From contig JANYAJ010000534.1 of the NCBI GenBank assembly GCA_025361385.1, forward strand, positions 1-16,869: a stretch of DNA of 16,869 nt, in the 5' to 3' direction. A model generated the notes under the pieces. That model searched no databases and was not told the origin of the DNA. It saw only the letters and a program-made list of their open reading frames with translations. A program made the translations under genes and the position numbers. Each line of letters begins with the position of its first letter. The first letter of the stretch is position 1. Shown here in pieces: positions 6,418 through 13,195 of this stretch. The DNA comes from Nitrospira sp. GTDB taxonomy: Bacteria; Nitrospirota; Nitrospiria; Nitrospirales; Nitrospiraceae.

Positions 6418-7023
6418 CTACGGGACTGTCAGCTCCGACGACCGACGAGGTTCGTCTCCACCTGTGATATCAGATTGGATCCACGGTTCGTTCACCTGGT
6501 AGAGCCGATGGTCCTCCACGCGATAGACCAACCGGACGACAGGAAGAGTGGGATATCGGCCTCGGAGCCTCCGGGCCTCGGCGACCAAGAAGTCGATTTC
6601 ATTTCCGATTTCAAACATAGCCACAGAGTTCATGAAGTGGGCCTCCGCCCATTCTCGTTGCCACCCGCCTCGCCGAACCAGTCCGGATATGAATAACTCC
6701 CGCCGATGCATCAGATTCACCATGCCGCAGTTCGTATGACCGACCAGCGCAATCGCGGAGACTCCTCCGATCGCCACGGCATACGAGATCTGGAACTCGC
6801 TATATCGCAGATTGCACCCCGCCGAGCGGATGATATAGGCGAAGTTTTCAGGGAGACTCAGCCGCTCTCGGTGATCCATGCACATGCCCACCAAAACCTG
6901 TGCCTGACTGTAGGGGCTATGGGTCGCTCCCATATTGTGATAGCGGAGGAGATCTTCGATCGGTGTGCCTCGAATCTCCGGCGAGATATCGGCCAAGGAT
7001 TCTATCGGTCTCAATATAGTCAC
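6418..7023 (-). CDS. Beta-class carbonic anhydrase-like protein
   Basis: 201-residue cytoplasmic protein. The beta-carbonic anhydrase zinc set is visible: C48 with the Asp-Arg dyad (C48-M-D50-H-R52, in VLVGMCMDHRERL), then H96 and C99 (ALVGHTNCGM). The conserved RSAG segment follows the dyad, where typical enzymes have RNAGN. This should interconvert CO2 and bicarbonate. It is about the usual minimal length for the family. Its ATG overlaps the stop of the upstream small gene (ATGA), indicating translational coupling. With sbtA/sbtB 2.6 kb away it forms an inorganic-carbon group. The variant RSAGCN motif leaves some chance that it is a non-canonical family member with altered activity. Confidence 0.85.
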   Translation of the reverse strand: MTILRPIESLADISPEIRGTPIEDLLRYHNMGATHSPYSQAQVLVGMCMDHRERLSLPENFAYIIRSAGCNLRYSEFQISYAVAIGGVSAIALVGHTNCGMVNLMHRRELFISGLVRRGGWQREWAEAHFMNSVAMFEIGNEIDFLVAEARRLRGRYPTLPVVRLVYRVEDHRLYQVNEPWIQSDITGGDEPRRSSELTVP

Positions 7024-7268
7024 CTGGTCCTCCCATCGGTTTGCGCGATTGCATCCGCTGCACGTATCTCGTAATCCCAGGGAAGAGGAACCAGGACCAC
7101 GAGGCCTTTCTCCTGTAAATCATGCAGCACCTGAAACAACGTCTGCCATCTACACTGAGGTAATGCAGACGAGAGCACCGTAAAAGTCAGCCGGCGACGC
7201 TGCGCCACCAGTCGATGAACGGCGTCCTCAATTTCTCGCATCGTGATCTCAACCATGTGAGCAGCCAT
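7020..7268 (-). CDS. Small winged-helix-like protein coupled to carbonic anhydrase
   Basis: 82 residues, no signal peptide. The core RRLTFTVLSSALPQCRWQTLFQVLHDLQEKGLVVLVPLPWDYEI reads like a small winged helix: helix, turn, recognition-like helix, then a two-stranded wing. The stop overlaps the carbonic anhydrase start by 4 bases. It is the first gene of the minus-strand cluster, diverging from the porin. A local transcriptional regulator is a reasonable guess but I do not recognise a family. The start at 7268 has GAGGGG ten bases upstream; ATGs at 7256 and 7241 are possible. Confidence 0.6.
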   Translation of the reverse strand: MAAHMVEITMREIEDAVHRLVAQRRRLTFTVLSSALPQCRWQTLFQVLHDLQEKGLVVLVPLPWDYEIRAADAIAQTDGRTR

Positions 7269-7445
7269 CTTGCTTCAGCCCCTCGTACGGGAACCGCTTT
7301 CGATCGCAAACTTTGCAATATTCAGTCCGCCCTCACCCGAATCCCCTGTCGCAACCTAATGACTCGACTGCTGTGGTCAATTCAGGAGGCCTGGTCGCGC
7401 ATCGCGAGCCAAACGGGCCGAACAGCATCCGTCCTCCCACCGTTT

Positions 7446-7465
7446 CGCACGGTGCGGTCCGTGCG
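7446..7465. promoter_or_regulatory. Inverted repeat, candidate enhancer site for the sigma-54 promoter
   Basis: Perfect arms CGCACGG (7446-7452) and CCGTGCG (7459-7465) with a 6-base centre. Its centre lies about 107 bases before the inferred start site near 7562, the usual range for bacterial enhancer-binding proteins of the NtrC type. Resemblance to a known activator's consensus is not claimed. Confidence 0.45.
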
Positions 7466-7535
7466 GATTCGCTCGACTCCGGAATCGATCCCCCAAGAAA
7501 CAAGTAATTTCGCGCGCTCCTCCACCATTCTCAGA

Positions 7536-7551
7536 TGGCATTGTCCTTGCT
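7536..7551 (+). promoter_or_regulatory. Sigma-54 (-24/-12) promoter of the porin gene
   Basis: TGGCATTGTCCTTGCT matches the RpoN consensus TGGCAC-N5-TTGCW at every strongly conserved base, with exact GG-to-GC spacing. Transcription would start about 12 bases beyond the GC element, near 7562, giving a leader of about 38 bases to the ATG at 7600. Such promoters require an NtrC-type ATPase activator. Confidence 0.75.
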
Positions 7552-7599
7552 GGAGGCCTCTTTGCTGACATCAACCACACATCGTTGCAGGAGAAATTG

Positions 7600-9171
7600 A
7601 TGGCTATCACGTGCCGAGGACGAAACGCGACAGGACAATCTTTTGCCGGGACAATGGCTCTCCTCCTCATAACGCTCATGTTCTCTCAACAGAGTCTCGC
7701 GGGGGGAGATGATCATCGTGCACTACGACTCCTCCTGGACAAAGGCATCATCACCCAACAGGAATTCGATCAGGCCTTCGAAGAGGAGCAACGAACGAAA
7801 GCCGAAGAAGCACAGAGCCTGAAGCAGGCGGCGGCAATCACGAAAAACGGGCTGCAAGTCAAATTGGGAGGCTTCGCTGAAATCGATTTTATCGGGGATA
7901 GCACGAGGAGCTTTGAGGAAATCATCGGCAATCGACCGGTCCTGCGGAGTAATACGCTGGGCGGAGCCAACAGCCTGTTTCAAACCAGCCCGAGGAACAG
8001 CCGAATCACGCTCGATGTGCGAGCCCCGGAGCGGGATGGTATCAAGAGCCGCTTCTATGGATCGATCGACTTCCTGGGGAACGAACCGGCGATCGGCAGC
8101 CCCGGAGTGTCCAATCTCACGTTGCGGACCAGCCCGGACGCGCGCATCTTTCAAATGTACTTCCTGGTGGAAAGTCCAGCAGTCGATGTGAAGATCGGGC
8201 AGGATTGGTCTCGGTTTGGGTTCATGTCTGACTATTCGAGGGGGCAAGTGTCGGTGGCTGCCACTCCGGCAAACATGTTTAATCGTTGGATTCAGGCCAG
8301 CGTCTCCAAGCGACTTCGTGTGACGGATACCCTGTCCCTGACCCCCGTCTTCTCCGTGGAGCGGCCGCCACAACCCGATGCCAACCTTCCCTCTTTCGTT
8401 GCGGGAGTTCAGGCCGCCTATCACGGCTTGCTCGCACCCTATACCGGTTCTTCGACAGGCGATATTTCGCTCAAACCATTGAGCCTCCAAATTAGCGGTG
8501 TCGGACGGAGACTCGAAGCGAATGCTGGGGGTCCGACGAGCCTATCCGGAACCCAACCCAATCTAGGCGGTCAAACATATGTACCTGGTTGGGGGCTCTC
8601 CTCTAGCCTATTTATTCCGGTTCTCCCATCACGGAATGGAGAGTTGGGGCATACGGCGCACGTCGTGATGGAAGGTGTCACAGGTGCCGGTATATCTGAC
8701 ATGTTTAACGGATTGAGTTGGGGAGTCTGCAATCCGGTGTGCGGGAGTTCCACTTCAAACGGTGGCTTTGGCGGAGCGGCCTTCGGTCAGACCAACATCG
8801 ATGCCGGTCTTGCAGCCGTGAGCAGTCAAACCGGCAAATTCGCAGCGATACGTTCGACCTCGATGATGGTGCATGCGACGTATTATCTCCCCGATCAAGG
8901 AAAAACCTGGGTCGGAGGCGGTTATGGAACCATCTACTCCTCCAACGCCGGCGAAATGACCTGTACGGTGACGGCCGCGTTCTGTGGCGGGGCACTCCGA
9001 ACAGCGCAGAGTATCTACATCCGCGACTCCACGTACTATGCGTACGTCTTTCACGACTTCACTCAGGAAATTCGAGCAGCGCTGATGACGAACTGGGTCC
9101 GTACCACCTATGCAGATGGGGCCAATGCCGAGAACCACCGGATACAGCTGTCGTTCTTCTGGCGATTCTAG
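7600..9171 (+). CDS. Outer-membrane porin-like protein
   Basis: 523 residues from the ATG at 7600, with AGGAG six bases upstream (an in-frame TTG at 7585 is less likely). A signal peptide ends near SLAGG. A short N-terminal helix-forming segment (HRALRLLLDKGIITQQEFDQAFEEEQRTKAEEAQSLKQ) resembles the periplasmic coiled coil seen at the start of some porins. A long beta-rich region follows: LQVKLGGFAEIDFIGDS, RNSRITLDVRAPERDGIKSRFYGSIDF, VDVKIGQDWSRFGF. The C-terminus is IQLSFFWRF, with terminal Phe typical of barrels. DcaP-type or similar porins have this layout. It is driven by a sigma-54 promoter, which suggests nitrogen- or carbon-status control. Substrate is unknown; carboxylates or anions are plausible given its neighbours. 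Confidence 0.8.
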   Translation: MAITCRGRNATGQSFAGTMALLLITLMFSQQSLAGGDDHRALRLLLDKGIITQQEFDQAFEEEQRTKAEEAQSLKQAAAITKNGLQVKLGGFAEIDFIGDSTRSFEEIIGNRPVLRSNTLGGANSLFQTSPRNSRITLDVRAPERDGIKSRFYGSIDFLGNEPAIGSPGVSNLTLRTSPDARIFQMYFLVESPAVDVKIGQDWSRFGFMSDYSRGQVSVAATPANMFNRWIQASVSKRLRVTDTLSLTPVFSVERPPQPDANLPSFVAGVQAAYHGLLAPYTGSSTGDISLKPLSLQISGVGRRLEANAGGPTSLSGTQPNLGGQTYVPGWGLSSSLFIPVLPSRNGELGHTAHVVMEGVTGAGISDMFNGLSWGVCNPVCGSSTSNGGFGGAAFGQTNIDAGLAAVSSQTGKFAAIRSTSMMVHATYYLPDQGKTWVGGGYGTIYSSNAGEMTCTVTAAFCGGALRTAQSIYIRDSTYYAYVFHDFTQEIRAALMTNWVRTTYADGANAENHRIQLSFFWRF

Positions 9172-9173
9172 CG

Positions 9174-9210
9174 TAGACCGCGATGCCACTTGACCATCGC
9201 AGCAGGTCTA
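9174..9210 (+). terminator. Hairpin directly after the porin gene
   Basis: Stacked stems TAGACC/GGTCTA (9174-9179 with 9205-9210) and GCGATG/CATCGC (9180-9185 with 9195-9200) form a 12-bp helix with a 4-base bulge and a 9-base loop, beginning three bases after the stop codon. The sequence after it (TCTCTC) is pyrimidine-rich but not a strong T-tract. Confidence 0.55.
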
Positions 9211-9618
9211 TCTCTCAACATCAAAACTGCTTGCTCCCGCGACCCGATAGGAATTAGCCGATTGACCGATCTATCAGCAACAGGACCACATCATTGGACA
9301 CGCGGTCATCGGTAATGGAAAATCCTGCGCTTTCGTCATGCACCCGGCTCCCAGGACACCCCCTCTCCACCTCATTATCGTTCGCATCCCTTTCTCACAC
9401 CTCAGGATTCGCACAGAGCGCACCGAGCGGATCCGCTCAACTTCAAAGCCAGACTCAAGGCAGAACCTGCGATCGGTCTGCGAATTTTCGAAAAAAGCTG
9501 CGCCCGGTAACGATTTCAGGCCGACGCGGACTTCATGGGCAACCGCATGCTGGCGGAACAGAACTTGCGATCCTTAAAATTTGCGTTTAGATCAACATGA
9601 CATCGGAAGGAAGACTGA
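9211..9618. other. Leader/intergenic region upstream of sbtA
   Basis: About 400 bases without a convincing gene. It contains a perfect 14-base palindrome GAGCGGATCCGCTC (9425-9438). A weak promoter candidate TTGCGA (9565-9570) with TAGATC 17 bases later (9588-9593) lies just before sbtA. No sigma-54 element with correct spacing is present: TGGC...TTGC at 9551-9568 is three bases too long. Short overlapping ORFs around 9294-9590 have no recognisable product. Confidence 0.45.
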
Positions 9619-10641
9619 ATGGTAGATCACACCTTACTCGACGCCATCGGCCATAACCTGACCGCCCCGATGCCGCTTTTTTTTGCGTTGGGGATCCTGG
9701 CAACATTGCTCCGGTCGGAGCTCAAAGTGCCTGATGCCCTGTACATCGGACTGACACTGTATCTGTTAGCCGCCATTGGATTGCATGGAGGGGCTGAAAT
9801 CCGTGAAGTGGGAATCATAGCGATCTGGATGCCGATCGTCGCTTGTTTCTTATTGGGCTCCCTGATTCCCATCGCCAGTTATTTCATTCTCCGTCACATG
9901 GGAAAGTTCAGCATCCATGACGCGGCCGCGATTGCAGGGCACTATGGGTCGGTGAGCGCGGTCACCTTTGCCGTGGCCACGCAATTCTTATCGAGCCTCC
10001 AAGTCAAGCCCGAGGGATATCTGTCCGCCTTTCTGGCAATCCTTGAGCCAACCGGCGTAGTCGTCGGAATTTTGCTGGCACGGATCGCGCTTCAAATGGA
10101 AACAAGGAAACACGGTGGGTCGGATGGGACAACGAAGCCACGCGCGGGATGGATCCGGCCCGTCCTGCACGAAGCGCTGACTGGCACTGGTTCCATCATC
10201 CTGTTGGGTGCGCTTGTTATTGGCTATATCTCCGGGCCGGACGGAATTGCGGTGACCAAACCATTCTTTGGAGATCTCTTCAAGGGCGTCCTCTGTCTGT
10301 TCATGTTAGAAATGGGCCTGGTGGCCGGCCGGCGACTGGCCGAGGTCCGAGCCGTCGGTGCATTCCTCATCGCCTTTGCGATCTTAATGCCGATTATTGA
10401 CGGAACAATCGGGGTGCTCGTGGGGGGATTTGTCGGGCTGAGCGTCGGCGGCGCCACAATGTTAGGTGTCATGGCTGCAAGCGCATCCTACATTGCCGCA
10501 CCAGCCGCCATGCGCATCTCAATCCCGGAAGCGAACCCTTCGTTCTACCTCACAGCATCATTGGGAATTACATTCCCATTTAATATTGCAATGGGAATCC
10601 CTCTGTATTTTTGGCTCGCGAAACTGGTATTCGGATCATGA
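9619..10641 (+). CDS. sbtA: SbtA-type sodium-dependent bicarbonate transporter
   Basis: 340-residue inner-membrane protein with about ten hydrophobic helices in two inverted halves. The family hallmarks are visible: LFFALGILATLLRSELKVPDALY in the first helix region, the core AAIAGHYGSVSAVTFAVA, LEPTGVVVGILLARIAL, a cytoplasmic loop around 185-200 (METRKHGGSDG), and the second-half repeat GGATMLGVMAASASYIAAPAAMR followed by GITFPFNIAMGIPLY. It should import bicarbonate with sodium. GGAAGGAAG lies five bases before the ATG. It is followed 32 bases later by an SbtB-like gene, the usual partner. In a CO2-fixing nitrite oxidiser it would supply bicarbonate. Confidence 0.93.
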   Translation: MVDHTLLDAIGHNLTAPMPLFFALGILATLLRSELKVPDALYIGLTLYLLAAIGLHGGAEIREVGIIAIWMPIVACFLLGSLIPIASYFILRHMGKFSIHDAAAIAGHYGSVSAVTFAVATQFLSSLQVKPEGYLSAFLAILEPTGVVVGILLARIALQMETRKHGGSDGTTKPRAGWIRPVLHEALTGTGSIILLGALVIGYISGPDGIAVTKPFFGDLFKGVLCLFMLEMGLVAGRRLAEVRAVGAFLIAFAILMPIIDGTIGVLVGGFVGLSVGGATMLGVMAASASYIAAPAAMRISIPEANPSFYLTASLGITFPFNIAMGIPLYFWLAKLVFGS

Positions 10642-10673
10642 CCGACAGGGTACGGACGAGAGGATAGACTCAC

Positions 10674-10991
10674 ATGCACATGGAAAAAGCGATACTGTTG
10701 ACCATCATTACCGAACGTGTCATGGAACCCACGCTAAAAGAGTTGGTCGAACGTGCGGGAGCGCCTGGTTACACCATTGAAGATGTCGCCTCAGGATGGG
10801 GAAAGCATGGTACCCGCACAGGTCAACTCGAGAGCGACCAGACATTCAAAATGCTTCTGGTCGTGTCCAAGCCCGTAGCGCATCTCATTCTCCAAGAGGT
10901 GGAGCGTACCCTTCAACCAGATTATGCTGTCACAGCCTTTCAGCATGAAATTGAGGTACCGAGTCGGGCCCCGGCTTCGCCTGGGTCATGA
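10674..10991 (+). CDS. SbtB-like PII signalling protein
   Basis: 105 residues with PII-like ferredoxin fold: MEKAILLTIITERVMEPTLKELVERAGAPGYTIEDVASGWGKHG, a short loop, then TFKMLLVVSKPVAHLILQEVERTL. The GYTIED segment and glycine-rich GWGKHGTRTG correspond to the strand before the T-loop and the T-loop. The position right after sbtA identifies it as the probable SbtB, which binds adenine nucleotides and blocks SbtA. The C-terminal extension with a CGPxGC redox clamp found in many cyanobacterial SbtB proteins is absent: the protein ends in a short Pro/Ser/Ala tail. The first ATG (10674) and a second at 10680 are both possible; AGAGGA lies nine bases before the first. Confidence 0.8.
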   Translation: MHMEKAILLTIITERVMEPTLKELVERAGAPGYTIEDVASGWGKHGTRTGQLESDQTFKMLLVVSKPVAHLILQEVERTLQPDYAVTAFQHEIEVPSRAPASPGS

Positions 10992-11118
10992 GAGTTCGAG
11001 AGCCACGTGTAAGACCATGTGCTCAGTGGCCTACTGTCGTATGCGGAATCTAAACAATTTCTGAGGCGCGTGGTACAGCAGCGCGCCGGCCTAGACGAGA
11101 ATAGTGGAGGAGACGAGT

Positions 11119-11874
11119 ATGAAGTGCGTTGCACAGAAAATCCTGATGCTCACCGTTGCCGGTATCTTAGGTATCATGGGGTCTTATGCGGAGGCAGAGG
11201 TCACGCCCTATCAAGCGGAAGAAACGGCGCGCTTGATCGCCGCCCTGCTGAGCACCGGGCGAGTGGTCATCGATCGCAATCAATCATTGATTGATGACCC
11301 GAACAAGGGCGCCAAGGGATTTACACCCGAGGTGTTCGAGCGACAGGTCATCAACGAATTTCGAACTCGCACCGGTGTCGATCTGACACATCCGGCTTCG
11401 GCTCACTTGCCTCCGGAAATGACGAACCTCCTACGCGCACTCTTAGATGCGAGCAAGGAAGTGGTCGCAGAGGCGCAGCCGGTAATTAACCAGCAAGGAG
11501 TCGGATATAAGAACTTTATCCCGGCCACCTTCGGCAGTCGGGTAGCCGGTCGGTTTTCGACTCAGTCGGGCATCCAGCTGAAGCAGACGACGCTCCAGCC
11601 CCGCAATCCCAAGAATGCGCCTGATCCATACGAAGAAGCCGTGCTTCGACGATTACTGACGCAGCCGAGTCAATCCGTCACAATTAGCGATGTGGAAACC
11701 GGCAATAATACACTGCGCGTACTGACCCCCATCTACTACACGAGAGACTGCCTGACCTGTCATGGCGGGCCAGCTGGAGAGTTGGACATTTCCGGGTATC
11801 GCAAAGAAGGAGCCGAAGAGGGCGATCTGGCCGGTGCGATTAGTGTCTCGATTCCTCTGGATACGGTGAAATAA
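11119..11874 (+). CDS. DUF3365 (Tll0287-like) periplasmic c-type heme protein, copy 2
   Basis: 251 residues from the ATG at 11119, with GGAGGAG six bases upstream (an in-frame GTG at 11104 overlaps this site and is rejected). Signal peptide to about SYAEA. The heme motif is C211-L-T-C214-H215, near the C-terminus. It shares long identical blocks with the protein at 4032-4787 (AEETARL, KGFTP, GYKNFIPAT, LKQTTLQPRNPKN, GELDISGY, GDLAGAI) and has the same length, so the two are recent paralogues. The two heme cysteines are the only cysteines in the mature protein. It lies between sbtB and the HAF-repeat gene, with the latter starting 22 bases later. A periplasmic redox or gas sensor, or an electron carrier, is the likely role. 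Confidence 0.85.
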   Translation: MKCVAQKILMLTVAGILGIMGSYAEAEVTPYQAEETARLIAALLSTGRVVIDRNQSLIDDPNKGAKGFTPEVFERQVINEFRTRTGVDLTHPASAHLPPEMTNLLRALLDASKEVVAEAQPVINQQGVGYKNFIPATFGSRVAGRFSTQSGIQLKQTTLQPRNPKNAPDPYEEAVLRRLLTQPSQSVTISDVETGNNTLRVLTPIYYTRDCLTCHGGPAGELDISGYRKEGAEEGDLAGAISVSIPLDTVK

Positions 11875-11896
11875 AATATCTCAGGAGGTTAATCTG

Positions 11897-12904
11897 ATGA
11901 AATGGTCGCGCGTATATTGGTCCATCGGACTCTGTGCACTGGTTGCCTGGTTGAGTGTCGAAGCTCTCGCGACGGCAACGGACAAATACACCATCAAGGA
12001 TGTGGGAGCGATTGCAGCCGGCGGCACCGTCGAAGGCCTGAACAACAACGGTCAATTGGCCGGAGCTATCCCGGTCAGCCAAACCAGGAACACGGGATGG
12101 TGGTTCGACGGGAAAAAATTTATCGACCTCGGCACGTGTGGTGGAATCGGCTGTCGAGCCATGGACATCAATGATAAAGGCCAGATCGTGGGGAACATTG
12201 GTCGAGACGCTTTTATCTATAACGACGGCAAGTTCATAGACCTCGCCGCGTTTGTGAGACCGCCGGGGATTGCGTTGGCCGTAAACGATTTGGCTGAGGC
12301 GGTGGGATGGTACACCCTCATTCCAGTGCCCGGGTCCGATTTCCCGTCTGAGCGCCACGCATATATGTATCGAGGCCGTTCACTCACGGATTTAGGCACC
12401 CTGGGTGGCAAAGAAAGTGCGGCGACGGATATCAACAACATCGGTCAGATTGTCGGCTATGCCAGCACGTACACCGACGAGACTCATGCCTTCCTGTACC
12501 AGCAAGGCAGGATGACGGACATGGGAACGCTGGGAGGAACGGATAGTCGCGCGAACAGCATCAATGACCGTGGCCACGTCGTGGGGAGCGCCAACGTGGC
12601 AGGATCCAACAAAGCGCATGCGTTTCTCTATGCTGAGGGAAAGATGACAGACCTGGGAACGTTAGAGGGTCAAGAAAGTACAGCTCTGTCCATCAACGAG
12701 GCAGGGCAAATCGTCGGAACAAGTGGCTCGCGCGGCTTCCTCTATAGCCAGGGGAAAATGATCGATCTCACCACCCTTCTTCCGCAGGGGTCCGGGTGGA
12801 AGACCCTGATTCCCCGCTGCATCAATGACCGCGGCCAGATCGCCGGGGTCGGAATCGCCGCTGACGGAAAGCCGCACATCTTTCTGATAACACCCGCCCC
12901 CTAG
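11897..12904 (+). CDS. Secreted HAF-repeat protein
   Basis: 335 residues. ATG preceded by AGGAGG at eight bases; signal peptide ending about EALA. The body is a tandem array of roughly 40-residue HAF repeats of the form (H/R)AFLYxxGxMTDLGTLGGxxSxAxxINxxGQIVG, with clear copies starting near FIDLGTCGG, LTDLGTLGGKES, MTDMGTLGGTDS and MTDLGTLEGQES, and a diverged last copy (MIDLTTLLPQGS, INDRGQIAGVG). HAF-repeat proteins are predicted to be extracellular or periplasmic beta-propeller-like proteins of unknown function. It probably shares a transcript with the DUF3365 gene just upstream, so it may be a structural partner in the periplasm. Confidence 0.85.
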   Translation: MKWSRVYWSIGLCALVAWLSVEALATATDKYTIKDVGAIAAGGTVEGLNNNGQLAGAIPVSQTRNTGWWFDGKKFIDLGTCGGIGCRAMDINDKGQIVGNIGRDAFIYNDGKFIDLAAFVRPPGIALAVNDLAEAVGWYTLIPVPGSDFPSERHAYMYRGRSLTDLGTLGGKESAATDINNIGQIVGYASTYTDETHAFLYQQGRMTDMGTLGGTDSRANSINDRGHVVGSANVAGSNKAHAFLYAEGKMTDLGTLEGQESTALSINEAGQIVGTSGSRGFLYSQGKMIDLTTLLPQGSGWKTLIPRCINDRGQIAGVGIAADGKPHIFLITPAP

Positions 12905-13195
12905 ATCTCTTGGAAGTGCCCCTTATCACGATCGAAGGCACGGGTGGAGGAGCGCTTCCGACTATCCGCCCAAGGGGTATCCTGGCCCAGCGGGACCTCG
13001 CCTCGGCGCGAAAAGGCTAAGACAAGAGGAAGAAGCCCTCTTCAACTGAAAAAATTATGTTATCCTGTGGTCCTCGCAATCTACAATGAAGGAGGGTATG
13101 GCCCGCTGCCGACCCTGGGTCGGGCAACTCTCACAGTCGAACCCATAGACAAAGGACTCATTCCGAGACCCTGATTGAGAACGAGGAGGATCCAC
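12905..13195. other. Intergenic region before the copper-site secreted protein gene
   Basis: 291 bases. It contains a loose GTGCC/GGCAC pair just after the HAF stop and a small hairpin AAGAGG (13024-13029) with CCTCTT (13037-13042), followed by an A/T-rich run at 13048-13063 that is the best place for a promoter. No -35/-10 pair with proper spacing is convincing. No coding sequence is supported. Confidence 0.4.

Larger units (their letters stand above)
7269..7599. other. Divergent intergenic region with regulatory repeats
   Basis: 331 bases lie between the minus-strand carbon cluster and the porin. They hold the sigma-54 promoter (7536-7551), a perfect inverted repeat (7446-7465) and a short 11-base palindrome GCAAACTTTGC (7306-7316) located 38 bases upstream of the winged-helix start, a plausible operator for the minus-strand cluster. 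Short ORFs here lack coding character. Confidence 0.5.

Noticed and set aside
7397..7411. Possible minus-strand sigma-54 promoter for the carbonic anhydrase cluster
   Set aside because: GG and GC spacing fits, but the TT before GC is replaced by GC and the distance to the first gene is about 130 bases; too weak to call.
7723..8490. 255-codon minus-strand ORF within the porin gene
   Set aside because: Antisense shadow of a porin with signal peptide, strand pattern and terminal Phe; no recognisable product.
9551..9568. Possible sigma-54 promoter before sbtA (TGGC...TTGC)
   Set aside because: The GG-to-GC distance is three bases too long for RpoN.
9294..9590. Overlapping short ORFs upstream of sbtA
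   Set aside because: No ribosome-binding site, no domain, Ser/Arg-rich out-of-frame composition.
13030..13066. Promoter TTCAAC / TATCCT before the copper-site protein gene
   Set aside because: Spacing is only 14 bases, too short for a sigma-70 promoter.
12944..13174. 76-codon ORF in the intergenic region before the copper-site protein gene
   Set aside because: No recognisable fold and a poor start; looks like chance.
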